NCBI RefSeq assembly: GCF_003946405.1
Contig: NZ_RHOG01000024.1
Span: 1-43,916, forward strand
Length of the DNA: 43,916 nt
Reading direction: 5' to 3'
Source: Lacticaseibacillus yichunensis
GTDB taxonomy: Bacteria; Bacillota; Bacilli; Lactobacillales; Lactobacillaceae
Shown here: piece after piece, positions 1 through 7,175 of the stretch
Layout of the letters: every line of letters starts with the position of its first letter
How positions within the stretch are numbered: position 1 is the first letter of the stretch
Notes under the pieces: model-generated
What the model was told of the DNA's origin: nothing
The model's input: the letters and a program-made list of their open reading frames with translations, nothing else
The model's database searches: none
Made by a program: the position numbers and the translations under genes

Positions 1-195
1 GACGGGCAAACCTATCGTTTCCGGTACAAATTTACTACCAGCACCAAGAATATGGTGGCCTAGTTGAACAGCCACTACTTAACCCGATTAGGCATCTTCC
101 AAAAGTCATTGCAGGACAAGCCTCATCGCGGCCATCTACCCGCTGAATATCAGCAAACTAATATTCGAGATAAGCATCTTTATTGCGCGTTTTGA
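1..195 (+). pseudogene. 3' remnant of an unrecognised gene, frame interrupted by TAG
   Basis: The frame is open from base 1 to a TAG at 61-63 (ending ...TSTKNMVA). The same frame then stays open, with protein-like composition, to a TGA at 193-195. This could be the true 3' end of a gene that starts outside the window, or a gene broken by a nonsense codon, for example a decayed transposase. I do not recognise the product. This stretch looks more AT-rich than the genes after it. The rest of the interval up to the first complete gene holds a TTGACA at 192-197 with no convincing -10 partner. Confidence 0.3.
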
Positions 196-258
196 CACCA
201 TTTCGGTACGCTTGATTTAGGGCAGAGTGCCCAAATCAGAAGAGAAAGGGTGATGACA

Positions 259-525
259 ATGCTGCATTTTATCTGGGTCCTGATCGTTGGGGCGGTGATC
301 GGTGCGATCGGGTCGTTGATCGTTGGCCGTGATCTGCCTGGTGGCTGGATCGGCAATATTATTGGCGGTCTCGTTGGCGCATGGGTCGGCTCCTCCTTGC
401 TGGGTTCCTGGGGACCAAGCGTGGCGGGCATGGCCATTTTCCCTGCGATCATCGGCGCCATCGTGGTGGTCTTCGTGGTGTCGCTGTTGATCGGCACGCT
501 CGGCAGCAAGCGCAAACGCGCATAG
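259..525 (+). CDS. GlsB/YeaQ/YmgE family stress-response membrane protein
   Basis: This is a small, very hydrophobic protein of 88 residues, rich in Gly, Ile and Val, with about three predicted membrane helices and a basic C-terminus (KRKRA). The layout and the opening MLHFIWVLIVGAVIGAIG match the GlsB/YeaQ/YmgE family (transglycosylase-associated protein family), which is linked to general and envelope stress in Firmicutes. I chose ATG 259 because the GAAAGG at 244-249 is then about 9 bp upstream. ATG 253 and GTG 250 are in frame but lie too close to that site. It lies directly upstream of the AmaP/Asp23 genes, which fits a shared stress role. The molecular function of the family is unknown. 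Confidence 0.85.
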   Translation: MLHFIWVLIVGAVIGAIGSLIVGRDLPGGWIGNIIGGLVGAWVGSSLLGSWGPSVAGMAIFPAIIGAIVVVFVVSLLIGTLGSKRKRA

Positions 526-582
526 TCAGCAAAGGCTGACCGGCGAAAACTACTTTCGGCGGTGTCTTTGTCAGGAGGTTTT

Positions 583-1122
583 ATGCGACCGCTCACAAAA
601 GTCGCATTGGTATTAGTCGCATTGCTCGGCATCTGTCAGACACTGCTCATTGCCGCTTATTTTTGGCCGGTCGCCGCGGTGGACACGTGGTTGCTTGACC
701 ACTGGGCGATCAGCCGCATGATCATGTTGATCTTGACCAGCCTTGTGTTCATCGTCTTCGTGGCGATGCTTTTGGTCGCGCTTTTTCGCCGCTCGACGCA
801 CCAAGAGCTGGTGATGACCGGCGACCGCGGCTCTCTTGCAATCTCTCGGCAAGCCGTTGAAAGTGCGGTGGCCAAGGCAATCGCAAAAGAGCATGCGGTC
901 AAAGGCGTTAGTGTGGATGTGACCATGCACAAGAAAGAGGCGGCCAAGGTGATGGTCGAAGCAATCAGCATGAGCGGCCAAAGTCTGGCGGCGCAAGGGC
1001 AGCGCATTGAAGAAACGGCCCGCGCCAAGGTGGTGCAACTGCTGGGCACTGAGGTCAAAAAAGTGAAAGTGCACCTGATGCCGGTCAGCCAAGCCCCGCG
1101 CGGCACCGCGCGCGTGCTGTAA
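583..1122 (+). CDS. amaP: Alkaline shock response membrane anchor protein AmaP
   Basis: The protein has 179 residues with two N-terminal membrane segments (about residues 5-30 and 45-69). A soluble C-terminal part of alternating helix and strand follows, resembling the Asp23-like domain of AmaP. In Staphylococcus aureus AmaP anchors Asp23 at the membrane. The neighbours fit: a DUF2273 protein and two Asp23 proteins follow at once. Start ATG 583 has AGGAGG at 573-578. An upstream GTG at 562 is in frame, but it would place the ribosome binding site inside the coding region. The cluster is probably co-transcribed, with the next gene 10 bp away. Confidence 0.85.
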   Translation: MRPLTKVALVLVALLGICQTLLIAAYFWPVAAVDTWLLDHWAISRMIMLILTSLVFIVFVAMLLVALFRRSTHQELVMTGDRGSLAISRQAVESAVAKAIAKEHAVKGVSVDVTMHKKEAAKVMVEAISMSGQSLAAQGQRIEETARAKVVQLLGTEVKKVKVHLMPVSQAPRGTARVL

Positions 1123-1132
1123 GGAGACGCTT

Positions 1133-1330
1133 ATGAAAACTGGCACAATTGGCCTGCTTGCAGGGTTTGCGATTGCAATCGTGCTCCTTCGCTTTGGCTT
1201 TTGGGGCATGCTTGTGACCGCGCTTCTTGCAATCGTTGGCTACATGACGGAACGCTGGCTGTGGCCTGCGCGCAAAGAGCTGATGGCTTGGTTGCGCTCT
1301 GGCAAGCGCCAGCTGCAAAAGAATCGGTAG
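1133..1330 (+). CDS. DUF2273 family small membrane protein
   Basis: This 65-residue protein has two closely spaced hydrophobic segments (about residues 7-21 and 25-42) and a strongly basic amphipathic tail (RKELMAWLRSGKRQLQKNR). Size, topology and position between amaP and asp23 match the DUF2273 proteins that accompany Asp23 operons in Firmicutes. AAGGAG at 1121-1126 precedes the ATG. Function is unknown; a role as a membrane partner of the Asp23/AmaP complex is inferred from context only. Confidence 0.8.
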   Translation: MKTGTIGLLAGFAIAIVLLRFGFWGMLVTALLAIVGYMTERWLWPARKELMAWLRSGKRQLQKNR

Positions 1331-1338
1331 GTGACAGG

Positions 1339-1731
1339 ATGCAGACGATCACGGATAACGGATTAGAGACGCTGAAAAGTAATTCGCATTTGTCTTTTGA
1401 CAACAAGGTACTGGAAAAGATTGCCGCCATCAATGCGCAAGATATCGATGGGCTGCTTGGAATGGAAGGGTCGATGGTCGACAGTTTGGCCGAGACCTTC
1501 AATCAGGAGCGCCAGACGAAAGGAATCAAGGCGGAAGTCGGCGAACACCAAGTGGCAATCGACATGAACGCGTTGCTGGAATACGACGCCGACGCGCAGG
1601 CCATCTTTGATACACTGTGCGCCAAGCTGGCCGATGCGATCGATCGCATGACTGGCCTGCAGCTGGTCGAGTTGAACCTGCACATCAATGACGTGTTGAC
1701 GCGCCGCGAGTGGCAACAGACAACCAAGTGA
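1339..1731 (+). CDS. asp23: Asp23/Gls24 family envelope stress response protein
   Basis: A soluble acidic protein of 130 residues, consisting of one Asp23 domain. Family signs are LSFDNKVLEKIAAINAQDIDG near residue 18, the GLLGMEG turn, and the C-terminal VELNLHINDVL strand. Asp23 proteins are abundant cytosolic proteins that associate with the membrane through AmaP and respond to alkaline or cell-wall stress. The start is ATG 1339, 8 bp after the DUF2273 stop codon; the site ACAGGATG is weak and translational coupling is likely. A second Asp23 paralogue follows 29 bp downstream. Confidence 0.85.
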   Translation: MQTITDNGLETLKSNSHLSFDNKVLEKIAAINAQDIDGLLGMEGSMVDSLAETFNQERQTKGIKAEVGEHQVAIDMNALLEYDADAQAIFDTLCAKLADAIDRMTGLQLVELNLHINDVLTRREWQQTTK

Positions 1732-1760
1732 CCCCAGGCTAAGGCCTGAAAGGAGCAAGC

Positions 1761-2354
1761 ATGGTAGAAGAGAAAAATAATGAGATGATGCACGACATGC
1801 CAAATGAGATGAAGGGCGCAAAGCCGCTGCCGCCACACATGGACAAGGAGATGCCCCCACACATGGATAAGGACATGCCACATGGCCCGGGAATGACACC
1901 GGACAAGGACATGGCGCCTGAGCTTGAGACCAAGCTGACGTTTGACGAAAGTGTGCTGAAAAAGATCGTCAACCGCACCAGCGGCGAAGTGGCCGGCGTC
2001 TTGAGTCTGGAAGGCGGCATGCTGCATGACATGACTGACTTTTTCCGCAAGAATGAGGACCCAACAAAGGGCGTGGCCGTGGCGGTCGATGATGATCAAA
2101 ATGTCAAAGTCGAACTCGATGCGACCATGCGCTATGGCGAGGATGCGCCGGCTGTTTTTGCCGAGGTGACCAAGGCCATTGTCCGCAATGTGAAGGAAAT
2201 GACCGGAATGACGGTGATCGGGGTGTCGATGCACGTGAAGGACATGCTGACGGAAGAAGAGATCGCGCGCCAGGAAGACGACGCCGATGATCACGATGAC
2301 GCCAAAGATGAGGTGCGGATGACCCGCGACGACAAGGACTTGCAGCCGGCCTGA
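1761..2354 (+). CDS. Asp23/Gls24 family protein with Met/His-rich N-terminal extension
   Basis: The protein has 197 residues. Residues from about 55 to 165 form an Asp23 domain (LTFDESVLKKIVNRTSGEVAG, then VIGVSMHVKDML near the end). The first 50 residues are unusual: low-complexity, with repeats of the type PPHMDK(E/D)MP and 14 methionines, plus His, Asp and Pro. The tail is also acidic (EDDADDHDDAKDE). AAAGGAG at 1749-1755 precedes ATG 1761. It is the last gene of the stress cluster and is followed by a terminator. Met/His-rich stretches can bind soft metals such as Cu(I), but nothing here proves that. Confidence 0.82.
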   Translation: MVEEKNNEMMHDMPNEMKGAKPLPPHMDKEMPPHMDKDMPHGPGMTPDKDMAPELETKLTFDESVLKKIVNRTSGEVAGVLSLEGGMLHDMTDFFRKNEDPTKGVAVAVDDDQNVKVELDATMRYGEDAPAVFAEVTKAIVRNVKEMTGMTVIGVSMHVKDMLTEEEIARQEDDADDHDDAKDEVRMTRDDKDLQPA

Positions 2355-2435
2355 TCACGCCAAATTCTGAATGTGCGAGAGCTGAGTGCACCAAACATAG
2401 CGGCCTCGACCACAAAGCGTCGGGGGCCAGCTGAA

Positions 2436-2463
2436 AGCATCGGCGACGACCGGTGCTTTTTTT
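2436..2463 (+). terminator. Intrinsic terminator of the Asp23 cluster
   Basis: An 8-bp stem AGCATCGG/CCGGTGCT (one G-U pair) with loop CGACGA is followed by seven T. It lies 82 bp past the last asp23 stop codon. Confidence 0.85.
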
Positions 2464-2505
2464 CGTATCGTCGGGTAAAATTGAGCTCAGCGAGGAGGCG
2501 TTATC

Positions 2506-3273
2506 ATGACAGAGAATTCATATACGGCGACCAATGCCAAGGTGATCGATCATTGGGTCAAAACAGGGTGGCAATGGGGTCAGCCAATCAGCCACGAGAC
2601 CTATCAGCGGGCGCAGGCGGGGGGGTGGAAAATGCTGCTGACCCCGACCAAGCCGGTGCCGCGCAATTGGTTTTTCCCGGACATGGCTGGCCGGCAGGTG
2701 CTTGGCCTGGCATCCGGCGGCGGCCAGCAGATGCCGCTTTTTGCCGCGATGGGCGCGGTCGGCACCGTGTTTGACCTGTCCTCGGCGCAGCTGGCCGGCG
2801 ATCGGGAAGTGGCGGCACGCGAACAGTATCCGCTCACCGTTGTGCAAGGGGACATGACGCAGCCGCTGCCGTTTGCAGATGCGTCTTTTGACCTGATCTG
2901 CCAGCCGGTCGCCAATTGCTACATCCAGGATGTCCTGCCACTTTGGCGCGAGTGCGCGCGCATTTTGAAGCCAGGCGGGCGGCTGATGGTCGGGCTGGAC
3001 AACGGACTCAACTACATCGTGGATGAGGCCGAGGAAAAAATCGCGCGCGGGCTGCCCTTTGATCCCATCAAGGACCCTGAGCTGCTGGCCGGCAAGGATG
3101 TGATGGAAGACGGCATCCAATTTTCCCACACGCTGGAGACGCAGCTACGCGGCCAGCTCCAAGCCGGCCTGCAGTTCGTGGACATGTACGAAGATACCAA
3201 TGGCGACGGCCGCCTGGATGCGCTGGGCATCCCCAGTTTTTGGGCGACATTGGCAGAGAAAAAGGGTGCGTAG
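2506..3273 (+). CDS. Class I SAM-dependent methyltransferase
   Basis: This 255-residue protein has the Rossmann methyltransferase pattern: motif I LGLASGGGQQ at 66-75, the acidic end of strand 2 at D90 (VFDLS), motif II GDMTQPLPFADASFDLI near 115, and a post-motif LKPGGRLMVG. It is close to the ubiE/Methyltransf_11 type; the substrate is unknown. GAGGAGG at 2492-2498 precedes ATG 2506. The last five codons and the stop (EKKGA, TAG) lie inside intergenic repeat A, so the natural C-terminus may have been altered by the repeat. It appears to be a single-gene unit between two terminators. Confidence 0.85.
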   Translation: MTENSYTATNAKVIDHWVKTGWQWGQPISHETYQRAQAGGWKMLLTPTKPVPRNWFFPDMAGRQVLGLASGGGQQMPLFAAMGAVGTVFDLSSAQLAGDREVAAREQYPLTVVQGDMTQPLPFADASFDLICQPVANCYIQDVLPLWRECARILKPGGRLMVGLDNGLNYIVDEAEEKIARGLPFDPIKDPELLAGKDVMEDGIQFSHTLETQLRGQLQAGLQFVDMYEDTNGDGRLDALGIPSFWATLAEKKGA

Positions 3274-3406
3274 GCCCGCGAGATGACGGGGCAGGTAACT
3301 TGGCTCGAGTGCTGGATGGCGCACTTCGCCATCGAGTGCACGAGACAGTTAGATGTCCCCGTCATGCGGGCCGAAGCCCAACTGAAAAAGGGTGCGTAGG
3401 CCCGCG
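3259..3406 (-). repeat. Intergenic hairpin repeat, copy A (reverse orientation)
   Basis: One unit of the family also found at 12804-13074, 16108-16256, 23491-23706 and 30534-30683. On the plus strand it is bounded by identical 22-bp direct repeats starting AAAAAGGGTGCGTAG (3259-3280 and 3385-3406), 126 bp apart. Between them is a long hairpin. The outer stem is GGCCCGC 3273-3279 with GCGGGCC 3366-3372, the basal stem ATGACGGGG 3283-3291 with CCCCGTCAT 3357-3365, and the apical stem GATGGCG 3315-3321 with CGCCATC 3327-3333. The left border overlaps the 3' end of the methyltransferase gene. Orientation is called minus relative to copies B, C and D. Confidence 0.9.
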
Positions 3407-3427
3407 GGCAACTTATGAGCCAAAACA

Positions 3428-3466
3428 AAAAACGTCTGACCGCAAGTGAGGTGGTCAGACGTTTTT
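3428..3466. terminator. Bidirectional intrinsic terminator
   Basis: A perfect 14-bp stem, AAAAACGTCTGACC (3428-3441) with GGTCAGACGTTTTT (3453-3466), ends in T-runs on both strands. It can serve the methyltransferase/repeat A transcript on the plus strand and the potassium channel gene on the minus strand. Confidence 0.92.
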
Positions 3467-3480
3467 GATTTCTTGGGGCA

Positions 3481-4239
3481 TTAGCGCTTATTCAGCAGTT
3501 TCCGCTTTTCATGCGCATATTCCTTCGCGCTGATCGCCCCGCTTTTTTGCAAGGCGTCGAAGCGTGCGATCTCCTCAGCCACCGAGGTGCGGGCGGTGCT
3601 TCGATCGTCGGCCAGATAGGCGGTGATCGAGGAGGTCAGGGTACCAATCAAGCCGATGCCGTTGAACATCAAGACGACCGCGGTGATGCGGCCGACCAAG
3701 GTGTGCGGCGAGATGTCGCCGTACCCGACGGTGGTGGCGGTGACGACCGCCCACCACAGCGCGTTGCCGTAATTTTGGTGCTCAGCGATCGCATAGATCA
3801 CGGACACGATAATGATCAGCAGCGCCGAGAGAATCAGGTAATAGATCAACCCACCGCGATGCAGAAAACGCGAGGCATGGGCCCGAAACGTAGCGGTCTT
3901 ATCGCGCAGGCGCGTTACGAGGCGCTGGCGCAATTGGCGTAGCCGTTGCCACACTGTTTTCACCTGCTCGGGCGACAGGACGCCGCTGGTGGGCACCAAG
4001 GCGGACAGGTGGAAGGAATTGCTGGCCAGCAGGTTGGCCTTGCCCTTTGCCAGCCACAGCCGCAGCAGGTAATCCGCGCTAAATAATAGCAGCAGCACCG
4101 CAGTCAGGATGCGCGCCAGCCGACTTGGGGCGGTGATCACACCCAGGAATTCCAGCAGCAGGAGGCCGAGGCTCCCCAGCGTCACGATCAATAGTGTTAG
4201 ATTGTACAGCCGAAAGCCGCGCATCAGTTTTGGATTCAT
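3481..4239 (-). CDS. Two-pore-helix type potassium channel protein with C-terminal SHOCT domain
   Basis: A 252-residue integral membrane protein. Two hydrophobic segments lie near residues 11-35 and 42-62, and a further pair near 131-152 and 183-210 flanks a pore loop. The pore loop carries the K+ selectivity filter TTVGYGD at 169-175. The C-terminal 30 residues (EIARFDALQKSGAISAKEY...) match a SHOCT domain, a short motif often found at protein ends. It likely passes K+ across the cell membrane. Start ATG 4239 has GAGGTG about 9 bp upstream. A second predicted cation channel of the TMEM175 family lies 74 bp upstream on the same strand. Confidence 0.85.
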   Translation of the reverse strand: MNPKLMRGFRLYNLTLLIVTLGSLGLLLLEFLGVITAPSRLARILTAVLLLLFSADYLLRLWLAKGKANLLASNSFHLSALVPTSGVLSPEQVKTVWQRLRQLRQRLVTRLRDKTATFRAHASRFLHRGGLIYYLILSALLIIIVSVIYAIAEHQNYGNALWWAVVTATTVGYGDISPHTLVGRITAVVLMFNGIGLIGTLTSSITAYLADDRSTARTSVAEEIARFDALQKSGAISAKEYAHEKRKLLNKR

Positions 4240-4313
4240 ACAATTTTCACCTCATATCTGCGATAGCGTATCACCTTCGCAACAAGGCGGCATAGCTCGA
4301 GGCGTTTTTTTAC

Positions 4314-4949
4314 TCAATCTGAAGATTTCTGCTTGACGCCGATGTGGAGGACGCGGGAAAAACGCAGGTAGGCGATGAAATGAAACAGCACCCCGGCCGC
4401 AAGCAGCAGGCCCGCCAGCACATTGGAAAAGAGGGCAGCGAGGATCGACGTCAGGTAGATCAGCACGCTGCGAGCGGGGTCGAGGCGAATGCGCTGATAG
4501 TGCTGCTCGATGCCGGTGAGCGAGCGCAACTCGGCGTGATGCTCGAGGTAGCGATACAGCACCAGAAAGGATAGCGAGATCAGCAGGGCCACGATATCAT
4601 AGACGATGATCGCCACGCGAATATCCTGGGTGTTGCCGTTGGTCAGCGCCTCGATGAGCAGCACCATCGCATAATTGACCAAGGTCACCGTGAACAACAC
4701 GATCAGGTTTAGGATGTTAAGGGTGCGGTCCGTTTTTTTCACGTATTGAAAATAATCATGATGAAACAGCCAGCTGGTGCCGACGTAGAAATACGACATG
4801 AGGTACATCAGAAACAGGGGGCCCTGCTGCAGGACCACATGCGTCAAGGATCCCGGCGCGATGGTCTCAGGCTTGAATTCCAGAATCAAGATCGTGAGCA
4901 AAATGGCAAAAACGCCATCGCTCAGCGCGTTGACCCGCTCTTTTGACAT
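4314..4949 (-). CDS. TMEM175/DUF1211 family potassium channel
   Basis: This protein has 211 residues and six hydrophobic segments. Its first helix carries the family signature in the form RVNALSDGVFAI (R5, S10, D11; the usual form is RxxxFSD, so Leu replaces Phe). Bacterial TMEM175 proteins are K+-permeable channels without the classical TVGYG filter. Start ATG 4949 has GGAGGTG 6 bp upstream on the minus strand; an in-frame GTG at 4958 lies inside that site and is rejected. The filter-type K+ channel gene follows, so the pair may form a K+ transport unit, though each could be transcribed separately. Confidence 0.82.
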   Translation of the reverse strand: MSKERVNALSDGVFAILLTILILEFKPETIAPGSLTHVVLQQGPLFLMYLMSYFYVGTSWLFHHDYFQYVKKTDRTLNILNLIVLFTVTLVNYAMVLLIEALTNGNTQDIRVAIIVYDIVALLISLSFLVLYRYLEHHAELRSLTGIEQHYQRIRLDPARSVLIYLTSILAALFSNVLAGLLLAAGVLFHFIAYLRFSRVLHIGVKQKSSD

Positions 4950-4989
4950 GGCGATCACCTCCAGCGTTATTATAAGGCGTCAGGCCACC

Positions 4990-5022
4990 AAAAAACCACC
5001 TGCGCGATCAGGCGGGAGGTGG
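4990..5022 (-). terminator. Intrinsic terminator of the C69 dipeptidase gene
   Basis: Read on the minus strand, CCACCT (5022-5017) pairs with AGGTGG (5001-4996), followed by six T. It begins 21 bp after the dipeptidase stop codon. Confidence 0.8.
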
Positions 5023-5043
5023 CTTCTTTGGTGACTTGACTGG

Positions 5044-6474
5044 TTACAGGTTCTTATCCATATTGAAGGTCAAGTGCGATTGCTCGAGACCCTGCATCAG
5101 ATAGGATGCAATCTCTTTTTTCGTGGTGGCTTTGACTTGGGCCACGATGTCGTAGTTGGCTTGGGTCAGCGCAGCGGTCAGGTCCTTGTCGACCAGCTCG
5201 GCGGTGGCGGCATCTGTTTTCGCCACATGCGCGCGGAACGTCTGGTTGAGGGCGGTCAGATAGTCGCGGTCCTGCTGGATGAACTTGCTGTAATGACTTT
5301 CGACCAGCATGCCGAGGCTGCGGTGCAACCAGTAGGCGGAATCCGTGTCCAGATCCAGCGTCAGTGGCGTCTGGGAGTAGCTCGGATCCGTGTCCGTGGC
5401 GTTGGTGTAAAACGGCACATACGGCGAGTAGGTCGGAATGCCGATGTTCAGCCACATGATCGCGCTTTGGCCAGCCGGCTTGTTGCCGCGCAGCTGCAGA
5501 ATGTGCGAATTCTGCGTGCGGTTGAGGCCGATCGGGCGGTAGCGCAGCTTGTCGGCGTCGGCGCCATGGCCGAGCGGATCAAACCGCGTCTCGTTGTAAT
5601 GGCTGCCGAGGATGTAAGCCATGTCCTCGCGCGTGATTTTGTGGTCGGTGTGCATGATGAACGGCAACTCGGCGCTTTCCGGCTCCTCAGGGGTTTCCGG
5701 GTTCAAAATGTGATGCGCGTACCAGACACGCGGCGTGTTGTAGTGGCGGTCCTTTTCGTTCATCGTGCCGAAAATGTGGCGGAAGTTCCAGCCGGTTTTG
5801 TCAGGATTCAGGTCATTGGCTTCGACAAACTCCTGGATGCCATTGCTCCAGATGAAATTGTCTGGGTCGTCAAAATCAACTTGCTGAATGGCGACTTGGT
5901 TGGCGGCCACGGCATAGGCGTCGTCGGGGATGCGCTGGGCGACCCAGTGATGGCCGGTGACGATCTCCATGTACCAGGCGCTGTTCTTATCGGCAAACAG
6001 GACCGAGTTGCCAGCCGGCGAGCCGTATTGCGCGATCAGCTGGCCCAAGTATTCAACGCCGTGACGGGCGCTTTCGATGAAAGGCAGGACCATGTTGACC
6101 ATCAGATCTTCGTCCAGTCCGTCTTCAACAAGTGGGTCGATGGCAAGTGTGCGTTCGTTGCCATAGGTACTTTCAGTCGCAGACATTGCGACGTTCTTTT
6201 CGTTGATGCCACTTTCTTCGTAATCGCCAAACTGGGCGGTGTCCACGTTTGGCACTGCGTTATAGCGGTAGCCGTTTTCCGGAAGTGGGGCGGTAAAGCC
6301 GTTCAGCGGTGAGGTGACAATCAAGTCTTTTTCACCATGCCATGCCGGATGCATGTAAAAGCGGTGCGGCGCCAGGACGTGGAAGGTGTCATCGTTGCGG
6401 GCGATCATTGTGCTACCATCGATGCTAGCGTTTTTGCCAACGAGGATCGATGTGCATGCGGTCAATTTTTTCAT
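5044..6474 (-). CDS. pepD: C69 family dipeptidase
   Basis: The product has 476 residues, the usual length for lactobacillar PepD dipeptidases. It begins MKKLTACTSILVGKNASIDG, where Cys7 in the ACTSILVGK context is the predicted N-terminal nucleophile of this Ntn-hydrolase family, followed by the conserved STMIARNDD. These cytosolic enzymes split a broad range of dipeptides and feed amino acids from peptide uptake. The frame is open far upstream, but ATG 6474 is chosen because GAGGGA lies 6 bp before it and the family N-terminus starts there. A possible -10 (TACACT, complement of 6504-6509) lies upstream with a weak -35. Lactobacilli often carry several paralogues, so the exact symbol is uncertain. 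Confidence 0.9.
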   Translation of the reverse strand: MKKLTACTSILVGKNASIDGSTMIARNDDTFHVLAPHRFYMHPAWHGEKDLIVTSPLNGFTAPLPENGYRYNAVPNVDTAQFGDYEESGINEKNVAMSATESTYGNERTLAIDPLVEDGLDEDLMVNMVLPFIESARHGVEYLGQLIAQYGSPAGNSVLFADKNSAWYMEIVTGHHWVAQRIPDDAYAVAANQVAIQQVDFDDPDNFIWSNGIQEFVEANDLNPDKTGWNFRHIFGTMNEKDRHYNTPRVWYAHHILNPETPEEPESAELPFIMHTDHKITREDMAYILGSHYNETRFDPLGHGADADKLRYRPIGLNRTQNSHILQLRGNKPAGQSAIMWLNIGIPTYSPYVPFYTNATDTDPSYSQTPLTLDLDTDSAYWLHRSLGMLVESHYSKFIQQDRDYLTALNQTFRAHVAKTDAATAELVDKDLTAALTQANYDIVAQVKATTKKEIASYLMQGLEQSHLTFNMDKNL

Positions 6475-6710
6475 GAGTGTCCCTCTTTTCTCAAGCTGAT
6501 TCCAGTGTACGCCTAAAATGCAGGACGCGAAAGGGCGAGCGGGTATGGTTCTGCGGTATGTCTGATCGTCCTTAGTGCCTTTCCACGACGGACTGACTGC
6601 GTTGCCATTCTTCGTTTTTGATATCCTATCCGATCTGCGGACATATGAACGGACATATTCTGTTGAGATTCGGGTGTCGGGATGCAAGCCCACCGTGCTC
6701 ACTGGCACGC

Positions 6711-6754
6711 AAAAAAGCGGCGCACCAAGCTTTTCAGCTCCGGCACGCCGCTTT
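6711..6754 (-). terminator. Intrinsic terminator of the tRNA-Gln gene
   Basis: On the minus strand AAGCGGCG and CGCCGCTT form a stem followed by six T. It starts 12 bp after the tRNA 3' end. Confidence 0.8.
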
Positions 6755-6765
6755 GCATTTCGTGA

Positions 6766-6836
6766 TTGGGTAGATAGGGATCGAACCTATGATTATGGAT
6801 TCAGAGTCCACTGCGTTACCACTTCGCTACTACCCA
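6766..6836 (-). tRNA. tRNA-Gln, anticodon CUG
   Basis: On the minus strand the acceptor arms TGGGTAG (6836-6830) and CTACCCA (6773-6767) pair fully, with an A discriminator at 6766 and no encoded CCA. The D arm is GCG/CGC. The anticodon stem GTGGA/TCCAT encloses loop CTCTGAA, giving anticodon CTG (reads CAG). The T arm contains GGTTCGATCC. The gene stands alone, with its own promoter and terminator. Confidence 0.93.
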
Positions 6837-6867
6837 ATAAGTGTGAAGCACTTAACGAACGAATAAT

Positions 6868-6896
6868 ATCTTACAAAATACCACGCCAGCTGTCAA
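6868..6896 (-). promoter_or_regulatory. Promoter of tRNA-Gln
   Basis: A consensus -35 TTGACA (complement of 6891-6896), a 17-bp spacer, and -10 TAAGAT (complement of 6868-6873). The tRNA 5' end lies 31 bp downstream. Confidence 0.85.
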
Positions 6897-6986
6897 CCGC
6901 ATTTGCAGACTTTTTTAAAAAGTGGCGTTTTTTCGGCAAACGCGGCGCTAGTGGGTCTTTTGGCCGGCGTGCTAAACTAGAGGTGG

Positions 6987-7175
6987 TCATTGGTGATGGT
7001 CGAGCAACCAGAGAAACCCTGCGTAGCCGATGCAAAAGGCGGCGAAGATCAACAGAGCCAAGGCGGCGAAGCTGAGCCAGCGCAGGCCAAAGCTCAAGGC
7101 GCCCAGCCAGAGCAAGCCGGCGAGCAGACACGCGCGCAGAGTGCGGGCCAGCAGCTTTTTGACCGGCTCACTCAA
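6987..7175 (-). CDS. Small membrane protein of unknown function
   Basis: A 62-residue protein with two hydrophobic segments separated by a short basic turn (LRW), ending WLLDHHQ. I do not recognise the family. The best start is TTG 7175 (MSEPVKKLLARTLRA), which overlaps the stop codon of the gene before it by 8 bp and has GAGG about 6 bp upstream. Upstream codons in frame lie deep inside that gene and are less likely. The tight overlap implies translational coupling with the 7168-7488 gene. It could be a membrane anchor or partner of that protein, which is only a guess from position. Confidence 0.55.
   Translation of the reverse strand: MSEPVKKLLARTLRACLLAGLLWLGALSFGLRWLSFAALALLIFAAFCIGYAGFLWLLDHHQ

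Noticed and set aside
3259-3406. Insertion sequence
   Set aside because: The unit is too short and has no transposase frame or typical IS ends. A non-autonomous element mobilised from elsewhere cannot be excluded.
4275-4312. Plus-strand terminator between the two K+ channel genes
   Set aside because: GAGGCG followed by seven T looks suggestive, but no adequate stem forms and no plus-strand gene precedes it.
5074-6312. Long open frame on the plus strand opposite the C69 dipeptidase gene
   Set aside because: It is a shadow of the high-GC dipeptidase gene: no ribosome binding site, no family resemblance, and the opposite strand encodes a clear conserved protein.
6575-7075. Plus-strand open frame across the tRNA region
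   Set aside because: It crosses the tRNA-Gln gene and its promoter and terminator; no ribosome binding site or family match.
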